Shown: piece after piece, positions 33,560-44,012 of the stretch
How positions within the stretch are numbered: position 1 is the stretch's first letter
How the letters are laid out: each line of letters starts with the position of its first letter
Origin: Dastarcus helophoroides
Taxonomy: Eukaryota; Arthropoda; Insecta; Coleoptera; Bothrideridae
Reading direction: 5' to 3'
DNA: 64,000 nt
NCBI GenBank assembly: GCA_028583605.1
Contig: CM053335.1
Coordinates: 10,360,053-10,424,052, forward strand
Translations under genes and position numbers: made by a program
The notes under the pieces: generated by a model
What the model was told of the DNA's origin: nothing
The model's input: the letters and a program-made list of their open reading frames with translations, nothing else
Databases searched by the model: none

Positions 33560-35399
33560 TTTGATTACAGCTGAAAGAGTTACATGTCCTTAATTTATTT
33601 GTAGCCTTTGTGTTACTGATCCTTACGATGTTGCAATTGCACACCATGACCGTCGTAAGTGGCGTTGTTCGCTCTTTTGTCGACAAATACGAAAAGAACT
33701 CGAGCTTTCTCCATAACACTAGTTAATATGTGCCGCATTTTGCACCAGATCAATCGCAATATAACGTTTTGGAAGGAGAAGAGCTTCCTATACATAATGC
33801 TAACATTTGTTATTTTTTAAATAATGATTATTTCCTATTATCTCCACTAAAAATTAACATGTACTATTTCCGTTTGTTGGTACATGAAAACGTAAGTGAT
33901 TACGTTACAGGTCACAGTTCTTGGTCGATTTTTAAGATTCTCTTGTTTCTACCGATTAAAAACCGAATCATTTATCAAACTTTAAAAAAACTTTTATTTC
34001 AAATTATTTTTTAGGAAAGAAATTGAAATTTCGGATTGAATCACAAAATCTCTAGAAAAGTTGATTTTTTTTTCAATTTTGACCATAAATATGAAGTAAC
34101 CATTATTATTTCATTTATTTTTAATAAAAGATCAAAATGTTGACATAATATCAAAATTTTGTCGTAATATCAAATCTTCGGATTTGGATTTTTCAAAATT
34201 CGATTTTAGTTTCGTGATTTAATTTAGAAATTCAGAGATTATTAGCCATAATCTAGAAAGTGTGACTTTAATTCGAATTCTCTAGTTTTTGCCTTTAAAT
34301 TTTGGCTTTGAAATTTAAGTTTAAATACAAGGTTAAAAAGTTAACTTTTAACTTCCAACTTCAGCCTCCTTTCTTTAAATTATGAGTTTAAAATTGAATG
34401 TCAAACACTGTTTCCTGTTTAAAGTTGAATTTATCGGAGAAAAAAGTTAAAATTCGACTTTTTTTCTAAAAAATTTTATATGAAAATCATTTTCTGGTCT
34501 TTTTTTCAGATATGTTTACAAATGTTTTTCAAATTTAGGTGACTTGATATTTCGACTAGAAAATTAGGTTAAACTTGCTTTTGCCTAGAAATTTCGGATA
34601 TCAAAATTTTGTCTTTATTTTGGAAATTTAGTGTTCAAATTCGTAGGTTTTATTTGAAATTATGAATTTTAGACTAAAATTGGAACTTTTTTATTTATTT
34701 TTATGAAAAAAACTTCTTCTTTCAACTGGACATGTATAGTTACACTAGGAATTTTGATTTCCTCTAAATTTTGACTTTAATAACAAATTTTTGCCAGTAA
34801 TTCAGAGATTTTCTTATTTTTCGTGAAATGTTGAATTTATAATTATCAAACTTTCGACTTTTTAAAAAATTTTTTAGACAATGGAAACAAAAAATTCTGC
34901 TTTCAACTCTAAATTTTCACATTTGTTTCCTTTAAAGGCGGAAGGATGTTCAATAATTTTGAAATTATCCTTTTAACTTAAAAATATCAATTTCAAAGAT
35001 TTTCATAAAATTTTATTTTAAAATTAATATTTGGTTCTATTTTTAGGATGCTTAAATTTATTTCCAAAAAATCAAAATTCGAAATGTTGGAGATTTCAGC
35101 TTCGATTAAACCTAAAGTACTCGTAAATGCGGGATCTCAATGTTAAATTTTTAAGGGTAATCAATACGATGTTTTATTTTTTTCAAACGGACCGACTGAC
35201 TTCTGGAAATAAGTTGGACAGTCGCATATATCGCATGTAGTAACTACTTCTAATTGGATATTCAATTGACGTGAAATCTGGTGCAAATTTTACCCTCGTA
35301 ATATGATGATTATGTTAACATTTTAAAGCTTGTCCTTGATAAATGTACCTTCCGGCTGATATACCAGAGAAACTGATAAAATCGGATGGAATGTTTGCG
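33560..35399. other. Between cores: AT-rich, no gene seen
   Basis: About 34020-35080 is dominated by the degenerate TTTCGACTTT/AAATTT phrase. The short open frames at 33613-34014 have no recognisable features. Confidence 0.5.
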
Positions 35400-35430
35400 G
35401 TTACTCGCTTGTTCTACTATTGGAGTCTCC
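35400..35430 (+). repeat. 31-base core, copy 4
   Basis: One substitution in the core. Its 3' flank aligns with that of the 302-bp units, and the alignment is interrupted by the element at 35541-36098. Confidence 0.85.
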
Positions 35431-35540
35431 AGGATTTTAATTTCGATTACAGTTCAAGGGTTTATTTTTGCCCAATTTACACGTAAGTTTTGATTTTCTG
35501 ACCCTAAGATGTTCTATTTTTTGCAAATTTGTTTAGACAA

Positions 35541-36098
35541 AGTAGTCTAATATGTGTAACTTTCTAACTCAGATTATTATGCTTAGTTTTCTTAGTCATT
35601 TTTCTATTTTCTATGCATTTTTTTTTAAACAAAAACCGGTATTTCTACCAAAACATCAAAAACAATGTTGAATTTGACTTTTTACCCTTATAACTTCTAA
35701 CTCAGTTTTTCCCAAATCAACATTTTTTTAGGAAAATGAGTCAATTTTCAAGTTTTGTCGTTGAAGTTTGTTGACTTTGAAAAGCAGCCCATTGAAGTCT
35801 GTTCAAAAACACAAAAAATTAAGAAAATGACCTGTTTTTAGACCCATTTTATCTATTGAAACATCAATTTTTTATGCACACTACCCTATTTTTTAGGACC
35901 TTTTTAAAAATGTGCGTCCGACTATTTTGCTAAAAATAAGAACAACTACCCTGTTTTTTATGATTTCTTAAAAATGTAAGCCAGACGTAACAACTGAATC
36001 TGTGGTTTTTGTTGGACAAAAATGCATAGAAAATAGAAAAATAACTAAGAAAACTAAGCATAATAATCTGAGTTAAAAAGTTACACATATTAGACTAC
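35541..36098. mobile_element. 558-bp inverted-repeat element (MITE-like) inserted in core copy 4
   Basis: Ends form inverted repeats of about 95-100 bases (AGTAGTCTAATATGTGTAAC inward, with few mismatches), flanked by the 7-base direct repeat TAGACAA (35534-35540 and 36099-36105). No coding content. Confidence 0.85.
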
Positions 36099-36782
36099 TA
36101 GACAATTTTCAAAATTTTTCTTAAAAATGCATCGTCGTTCTTTTTTTGTTCATGTTATTGAAAATGTATTGAATTATATCAACATATCCTTCGAAAGTCA
36201 GCCAATTTCAAATAAGGTTTTCCTAAATAAAACGTTTAGACTCGAAACAAGACATTAGATACATAACCTGTTTTGTAAAAAATGAGAAAAGTTTTTTATA
36301 CAGTTTTTTCGCATCTAAAGGTGTCTTTTATATAAAATTATATTATGGAAGACGTTTAATTTTGTCCATAAACAGGAAAAAAAGTACAGTAAATTGAATG
36401 TTGTTTTACAAAGCGTATACGTAATTCTTTTTCCGTTAAAAACGTTGTTGCTTTTGCGTCTACATTGCATCTAATTTATTAAAATTCCTATTTACTTAAT
36501 TTGCTTTACAAATTCTGTTTTTCTGTTTGATCTAGATAATATATTGATTAATTTCAAGCACATTTTCCAACTTTTACAAATATAATTCGCAATCACAGCA
36601 TTAAAAATCAAGTTGCAATCTCTCAATCGGAATCTCTTCTCAAGTTCACGTTTCCTAGTTTTTTTATGAATCCATCAGCATTCTGCGCACTCTATATCGA
36701 AAATGCATCCATTGTGCCTGTTTTGGTTGGCACATGTGTGTTTCATTATACAAGAGAAGCTGAAAAAGTCAATTGAACTCTG

Positions 36783-36813
36783 GTTACTCGCTTGATCAAC
36801 TATTGGAGTCTCC
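36783..36813 (+). repeat. 31-base core, copy 5
   Basis: The core is intact except for one base, while the flanks have largely diverged from other copies. Confidence 0.8.
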
Positions 36814-37853
36814 ATGATTTCATCTGTGACAAAAGCTAGAGCGCTTATTTTTGAAGTGTTTACATGAAAAATTTGTGACTGTAACTTTCGGAGTGTTCTA
36901 ATTTCTACATATTCACATAACTACCCTGCAAAGTTACTCTTACAACTTGAAGGTTAAGTTAAAAATTTTAATATTTTCCATTGCTGGGTTTATTCTGTAT
37001 ATTAGAACCTTAAAAGGTGGAAGAATCAGATAATTGTACCTTCGATTTTTATCTTTAAATTTCAATTTTTTCAACGAGAACTTGAGATTTATTTTGAAAC
37101 TTAAATTTCTAAATATCTCATTTTGAAATCAAATTGAAAACTTGCAAAAATCTTAATATTATGAGGTTATATTATAAACTGTTGATAAATTAGTATATAT
37201 TATTATATTTTAGATTTTTAACTCGAAATTTGTCGTAAACTGAAAAAGTTGAGAAAAGAGTTGAAAATTAAAGAAATTGCTTGAAGTTTACTTATAGCAA
37301 TCCCGATTGTTACAAATTTCAGTTAAAATTTTGAGATAAAAGTTCAAATTTTGTAACATTCGAATTGTTCTTAAAACAATTCGAAATTTACAAAATAAAT
37401 ATGAGATTTAAATAGACATTTTTATTTTGAAGTTGATGTTAAAAGGAAGTATAAATTTTCAAATTTGAACAACAATGAAAATTTGCAGAAAATTTAAAAA
37501 TTTTTACAAAAATATTTTTAAAACTTCAAATGCAAAATCTAGATAGGGAAAGTACACATTTTCAGAAAAAGTTTCTAGTTTTATAAAAAATTAGGTTTAT
37601 CATTAATTTTTGATATAAAAAATGCCTAAATGTTGAAGTTTCTAGTTTAAATTCTAAAGTTCTAAAAAATCAATTAAAACATTAGGATTAAGGTCAAGAT
37701 TTTGAAAAACAAGCTGAGAATTTTTCTTGTCTTTTACTCTATTAGGATACTGAGAAATTTGCCATAGCAGTACGCTGAATAGTTTTGAGTTTTAAATTTT
37801 GCCCGTTCTAGATATTCTAATAGAGAAATTAATTGATAAATAAATTGTTTGAG

Positions 37854-37884
37854 GTTACCCGCTTGATTTACTATTGTAGTCTCC
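37854..37884 (+). repeat. 31-base core, copy 6
   Basis: Three substitutions in the core; the sequence after it (AAGCGCTTACATCTG) still matches the family. Confidence 0.8.
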
Positions 37885-38174
37885 GAGACTCCAGCTTTCA
37901 ATTACAATTTAAGCGCTTACATCTGCTGAATTTGCACGTAAACTTAGTTATGTTGATCACTACTGTCTTCTAATTTTAACATATTGACTCAGCAATATGA
38001 ATAAAAAAGTTGGGAAGGCGTATACAATCGTTATCGTTCATTAATCTATTGACTCCATGCAAATTTAGCCCCTGTAATGCATTGAATATATTCAAATTTT
38101 AATGTTTCTTGTCGATAATTATTTGTTCTCGTAGATGTACCAAAAATATAGCAATTCAAATGAATTTTCTCTCA

Positions 38175-38205
38175 GTTACTCTCTTGATCTACTATTGGAG
38201 TCTCC
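38175..38205 (+). repeat. 31-base core, copy 7
   Basis: One substitution in the core; the flanks are hardly recognisable. Confidence 0.8.
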
Positions 38206-38879
38206 AAGTTTTTACCCTTCCTAATGCATCTTAGACTGCTTAATTTGTAATGCAGATTATTATGATGATGTCAAATTAATCGCCTGATGCATGGGAAAAA
38301 GTTGGAGACCATTTCGTTTTTTCCAACACTTCTTTTGATCGAAAGTAGTCCCCAATATTAATTTTGTCATGGAAATGTTGAATGTTCCAATTATGACGTA
38401 TGTCACACAGTAAAATTGTAAAGTTTAGTATTGAAAAACATGTTTCTATATTAAACTTATGTTTCGTAAAAAGGTTGCACAAAATAATACTTAAAAAGTT
38501 AGAAAATAATGTTTTACCTATTTGTTATCATATTCGCTACGATGTATTGCAAAGTTTACACCGCTCTTGTTTTTATATTCGTTAAGGGCATGAGAACTAC
38601 CCAAAATTTAATTGATTGACATGTCAAGCTATGTTCCTATGAACTCATTACCAAAGAAGAAAAACCGCTTTTAAGCTTTGCTACAAAATACAAAACTGAA
38701 AACGTTGCCTAAAGATTTTTCCTTGATCAAATTGGATAACCTTATTGATTAAATAAATACATACATAATCGTTAAGCTGGATATCAAAGACTTGCATCTT
38801 GCAGCCAATTTGTTGCCATAAAATCGCCTAAACCGAAAACAATTAATCTATTTCAAGCACTCGCCTACACCAGACTACT

Positions 38880-39130
38880 TTTCTTAAACTAGATCGATGC
38901 CAGTCGCGAGATTTTATGACCGCAAAGCGAAAAAATCGAAACCGTCACATTCAATTGGCTCCTTCACCATTCGCGCATTTTTTTTACGAAACGTTCCTCG
39001 GTCGATCTGATATGCGATGATTGGGATTCCACTGAAAACGGCGCTCGTGCGAAACAGACGTTACGTTAGTTCGCGGACAACAACCGGCAAATCACAACTT
39101 TCTTCGTGCACGCCAAGATTCCGGAGTGAG
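38880..39130 (-). promoter_or_regulatory. CpG-rich island, candidate promoter or 5' exon of villin
   Basis: An unusually CG-rich patch in AT-rich surroundings, with several CGCG/TCGA words. On the minus strand TTTTCAGTGG near 39040 resembles an insect initiator. It could be the villin start site, about 6.3 kb upstream of the first exon seen. No coding frame or strong donor identifies it. Confidence 0.25.
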
Positions 39131-39139
39131 TGACCCCCA

Positions 39140-41100
39140 CTTTCTAACTGCTCTCGGAGGTGAAGTGGCGTTTATCTTGAGTGCAATATGTCCTCCGGAG
39201 TTGCATTCCGGCAGTTGGTCTAATCCTTGATTCCGACTTCTTCTTCGCTTTGTTATCATTGCAGGATCTAGGTTGAGGTTTAAGTTGTTGGTTTTAAGAT
39301 TTCTTCCGAGTTTGTGTAATGAGCTAATAATGTCGGCACGATGGACATTCGTTGAATTTCTGTGCAATTGCATTCTTGCTAGTTCCATTATCTGGGATCT
39401 TCGTCCTTTTGTTCATTGCAGCATCTGGGGGATATGCAAGCGGTTGCTTTAAGGATTTTTGAATTTTGTATCAGTTTATAAGCCACTAATGGTATTCTAG
39501 CTGGCTAATTTTGTTATACAAAATCTTCGTCATTTTGCTATCAGTAAAGAATCGGCAAAATGTTTTATTTTCGTGCCCAACAATTGCATATATATCTAAA
39601 ACGTTCACCGGTGATATTTCTTTCTCATAATTATCCTCGTAAACTGCTAAGAATCTTAAGTCCTCTGAATAACAAAAGTTAATTTTCAGTGCTACGATTT
39701 TGATCAACTAGAACGAACTCGAGTTTCGTTCTCGATTACAAATTATGTAAATTAATTTATGGTTAAATATACAAATAAAATAAATTACAAAGCTTTGATT
39801 TATGATACCGCTGCAAAATAATTTCAGGTTGAACTTGTTCGTGCACTTAATGCCGTGTAATGGATAAATTCTTAATTTTTCTTCCGCTATCTTTTAATTA
39901 TATTTAGCTCCGCCCGTGACTGAAAATTTTCGGTCTGATTACATCAAATAGTAAATTTATGTTAAATGAAAGACACGCAACATTTAGTTGTTTAGATTTG
40001 CCTACTGTTACCACATAACGCATTTAAAGGGAATTTAATTTCTTGAAATCTTTTACTGGTATTTATTTATGAAAATTCTACTCATTTTTTAAAGAGATAC
40101 CATTGGTAGCGAGAGACGCATTGTAGCGCTAAGTAATTAAGTAGATAAGAAAGTACGTAAGAAAGGGAAAGCTGAAATGTAATTATTAAGGTCTGTCATT
40201 ACAAAGTTAAATGCTGCGACAGTTTTTTAAAGTTTAGGATAGTTTTACTTTTTTTTATAATAACACTACAATTGCAGCACATTATAATAAAACTAATTGG
40301 TATCTTCAAGGATATTAATTCAATTCATTGCTATAGTAGCATCGAACTCATTTTTTGATTCAAATTGATACAATGGATACTCGATTGGGTACTAAGAAAA
40401 CCAGGTAACTTTCCCATCTTTATCGGTCTCTAACTTATTTTCTCAACAGCTGCAGAAGCTATGGAAATATTTCACTTACGAAAATCATCATCCGTGACCA
40501 ATTACGCAATTAATTACGACCCATGCACACTATAATCACGATTCTATGCACTCAGATCAAACCTCATTTATTAAATATTAACAAGAACACACAACTTCTG
40601 ATGAGCTATGAACTAATAAGGTGGCGGCTAGCGAAACAATTGGAAAATAATATTGATCCACTCGTTAGACCTTATTTGAATGGGATGACGGCCGTTTTAG
40701 GAAATGACTTAAATTCATTTCCGCGCCATTATGATTGTTCCGGAAGTACGCAATGATGGTCGGCAATTGTTAGTGGCGATGCGCCCGGAGATCGAAAAGG
40801 TCTCAAGCATCATAAAAGCGAAACAATGCGAATACTGCGGCACGCTAATTTGTAAAACTTTCGCAATTGCAGCATTCTAAAACTGTGCCGAATTCTCCAT
40901 GTTAATGCAAAAGTAGCTATAAATGTTTTTTTCAAAAATGTCCACCTTTAGCGTACTAATTATAACAGATTTACCCAGAAATGAGCATAAAATGAAAAGG
41001 GGAATTGGCATCCAATTCTTTTTTGTTGGTTACTCTGTTGACATTTAAAATTTTTGCCCTCGTATATGATGGAGATTGTGAAATTTTAATGTTTATCGAT
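39140..41100. other. No gene seen
   Basis: AT-rich. Frames at 39092-39388 (minus) and 40523-40756 (plus) are short, and I recognise nothing in them. Confidence 0.45.
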
Positions 41101-41162
41101 AATAAGTGTCTGTTCTAGTTGATACACAAGAAAAACTTAAAAAATAAAATGAATTGTATGCG

Positions 41163-41193
41163 GTTCCCCGCTTGATCGACTATTGGAGTCTCT
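41163..41193 (+). repeat. 31-base core, copy 8
   Basis: About four substitutions. The downstream TTACATCTGTCGAATC and GATGTTCTAATT phrases match other copies. Confidence 0.8.
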
Positions 41194-41452
41194 AGGATTG
41201 CAACTTCGACTACGACGTAAGTATTTACATCTGTCGAATCTATTTGTAAAATCTGTTATACACACACCTACGATGTTCTAATTACAATAAATTCATCGAC
41301 TGATACAAACAAAGAAGTCAAAAATTTGAATCGGACTCCTTCTATCGGTTGCTTCATTGCAAATTTTGTCATCTTAATATGAAGATTGATATTTTGATCT
41401 TTTTCATTCATTAGTGTTAGAGAAGCTGGAAAAGTTAGATAAATTGATTGCG

Positions 41453-41483
41453 GTTACTCGTTTGATCTACTATTGGAGTCTCC
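41453..41483 (+). repeat. 31-base core, copy 9
   Basis: One substitution in the core. It lies 290 bases after copy 8, close to the 302-base spacing of the tandem units. The GAAGCTGGAAAAG phrase before it is shared with copy 5. Confidence 0.8.
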
Positions 41484-41499
41484 AATATTTCAAGTGCGA

Positions 41500-42300
41500 T
41501 TACAGCTCAAATATTAATATTTGAGAAATGTCCACATAACATTTCTAAAGATAGTCTCCACGACGTTCTAATTCTTATAAATTTAGCTAGAAATGTGTAT
41601 AAAAAGCTGAGAAATCGCATTTTTTCTTTCCGTTTACTGGATTGTGTGAGGGAAATGTCTTATTAACGTACTTTTGTAGCAATAAGACAATTCTATCTTC
41701 GCTCCCATTTCTATTGTTGTTTGTCCAACTCTTTGTTTGATAGCCATAAGTACGATGCAACCCTAAAGAGTTGCACGCTCGCACTGTTTCATTATAGAAT
41801 ATTTAGTTGAAAATTTTGATGAATAAAGTAATGGATAATGCAGAATTACTGTTTGTGCTTATCATTCATCCAAATTCAATCAAATTAAAGAGTAATTCTG
41901 CATAAAGCAAAATATTTTCGCCTTGTGGATAATCCGATAGCAAGAAGCAAACGTAATCCACCAAATTATCGTCGTTCGATTAAGGCTCGTGTGTGATTCA
42001 CTTCAGCGCGTTTTCTGAAGACTTCTAATGAGTTTGTCATTTTTCCCATGCCTAATTCCTTCCCATGTCGAATGTTAATTGCAACTTTCTCAATCGACGT
42101 CTAGACTAGACCATATTCGGTTTAATAGACACTCTTAATTAAATTAGTTGGCTTCAAACGACGTTGCGGAGCTTACAAACGCGTCATTAAAGTAAATAAT
42201 TTTCCATACTAATTGAAATTACATGAGTAATGACATACTAATTATGTGTAGTCTCCTCCGGATGGATTTGACTTTGTAATTTTAAAATTAATAGAAGAAC
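41500..42300. other. No gene seen
   Basis: AT-rich sequence between core copy 9 and the dispersed repeat at 42304. No frame or repeat that I can support. Confidence 0.45.
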
Positions 42301-42303
42301 TTT

Positions 42304-42440
42304 TTTTTGGCGGACAAGACTGGTCCTTGGATTTCTTTAAAAATTGATAGACAAATCTTGTCTTCTGAAACCAATAAAGATTAAAAAACAAAACACTCGC
42401 TAACACGTTTCGATAGCCAAGCTATGATCATTAGAGAAAT
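42304..42440. repeat. Dispersed repeat family 2, most complete copy
   Basis: Starts near ACTGGTCCTTGG, continues ACAAATCTTGTCTTCTGAAA and ends with CGTTTCGATAGCCAAGCTAT. Related pieces occur at 17115-17200, 21975-22075, 24150-24250, 45065-45105 (reverse) and 51370-51498. The end resembles part of a hammerhead ribozyme on the minus strand, as in Penelope-like elements. Confidence 0.75.
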
Positions 42441-42894
42441 ACTTCATTATAGAGCATCATAAATTGACAAAATGTTGTAATTGTTAAAGATAAATTACTG
42501 ATGCATTCCAGTTTTTAATAACAAAGTATAGTGTTTTTGTTTAACTCTATGTACTCAGTAACTTTGTGAAAAAACTCAATATACTTAGTAACTTTGTGAA
42601 AAAAGATGGTGTAAAGGCAGTATTATCGTGTGGGAAAATATCTATTGAAAATGGAGAATGTGTGGGACTGCAAAGAAAAGAAGTTTATGCATTATGTGTG
42701 CTTGTCCACACCTTACCAGATAGAGATATAATCTGACTGGCAAAGGAACACTAAGACCAGAAGATTTCGAAGGAATGAGTGCAGGTCAGATGTGAGCGTG
42801 GCTGTAAAGGTCAGACTAAGACTTGAACAAATTTATGGAAGTTACAAGGGATTTGGAATCTAGGTAACAGGGTCTATGAAGGCCTTCACAAAAG

Positions 42895-43300
42895 AAGAGT
42901 TTCGCCTCTGGTATGGTGGACATACTGAGTTACCGTGCTCTTCTGTCTAAACTTTCTTATCCTTTGTACCAATTTTCAATTCAGAAGAGTTTCGCCTCTG
43001 GTATGGTGGACATACTGAGTTACCGTGCTCTTCTGTCTAAACTTTCTTACCCTTTGTACCAATTTTCAATTCACAAGAGTTTCGCCTCTGGTATGGTGGA
43101 CATACTGAGTTACCGGGCTCTGATGTTTTGAAATTGGCCTTTTTATTTTTTATTTTTCTTTTTTGCATATTCCCTCATATTCCTCTTTTCATCTATTTTT
43201 CTTTCTTTGTTCCTGAAGAAGCCCCCTACGATGGTGGGCGAAACGTCGAACACTTTTAGTAGTTCTTTGACACGGTCCAATCCCGGAAGAAGTATATCGT
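42895..43300 (+). mobile_element. 406-bp retroposon with 90-bp tandem units and a hammerhead-like motif
   Basis: Flanked by an exact 13-base duplication GCCTTCACAAAAG (42882-42894 and 43301-43313), so the ends are certain. It contains 2.6 units of exactly 90 bases (TTCGCCTCTGGTATGGTGGA at 42901, 42991 and 43081), an AT-rich stretch, then a hammerhead-like block at 43208-43252: stem I TGTTC/GAACA, core CTGAAGA, stem II GCCC/GGGC, then GAAAC and GTC. It has no coding capacity; the 30-residue repeated frame is a by-product of the 90-base period. The motif and layout recall Penelope-like pseudo-LTRs or retrozymes. Confidence 0.8.
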
Positions 43301-43313
43301 GCCTTCACAAAAG

Positions 43314-44012
43314 GTAAAAATAATTGAGAAAGTAAAGAAAGATTTGAGCAAAAGCAGCTTTGACAGAAGTGGGGACATCTGATGGGTTGAATTTTAGTCT
43401 TCATTCTATGCCTATTATTCAATTTGTCATCTCGCTGTTGCTGTTTAACACACCAAAGAATAATTTTTGCTGGTTCCAAACACCATCTCAGAAGCTAGGA
43501 TTTCTTTTTAGAGCTAAAAAGTACTTCACATCCCATCAGCTACTCACACTATACAAAGCTCAAGTTAGACCAATATTTTAATTCAAAGAAGAGCGATTCA
43601 CCTAATTGATGACGAGAGTTTGACCGATTCTCTCGAAACACAAAAGCACAGGCGGATGGTAGGTGATTTATATCTTTTCTACAAGTACTTTCATGGAAAA
43701 TGTTCACAGGAACTAATAGGATTGATCCCACCAAGGGCAAGATTCTTGAGGCATACAAGACAGTCGGAGGCAGCAAATTCCTGTGCGGTCCATCTTGACC
43801 TAGTGAGGACTTCTGTTTACGAAGGCTCTTTCTTCTATAGAACGTCCAAGCTGTGGAACTCGTTACCGAACGGAATTTTCCTCAAAAATTACAACCTATC
43901 CTTGTCTAAGAAGGCGGTTCATTGCCATCTATCCTTGTTTCTACATCCTACTCGCTGTGCTTTGAAGGCATAATAGGGTTATCCTTTGCGAGTGGATTGA
44001 ACATATAAAAAA
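43314..44012 (+). pseudogene. 3' end of a jockey/CR1-like LINE, broken ORF2 C terminus
   Basis: From about 43490 the frame reads QKLGFLFRAKKYFTSHQLLT and LYKAQVRP. It is followed after a shift or deletion by LIDDESLTDSLETQKHRRMV, GDLYLFYKYFHG, RTSKLWNSLPNGIF and ends HPTRCALKA. This is the C-terminal region of LINE ORF2 after the reverse transcriptase. The 3' tail AATAGGGTTATCCTTTGCGA and a short A run follow. The same tail ends the LINE at 58.3 kb, so both belong to one family. Confidence 0.8.

Noticed and set aside
39092..39388. 98-codon minus-strand frame beside the CpG-rich patch
   Set aside because: No motif recognised. It could not be tied to villin by a splice site in phase.
42913..43131. 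Frame with a 30-residue repeat resembling a repeat protein
   Set aside because: The repeat comes from a non-coding 90-base unit whose length is a multiple of three; it lies within a retroposon defined by its target duplication.
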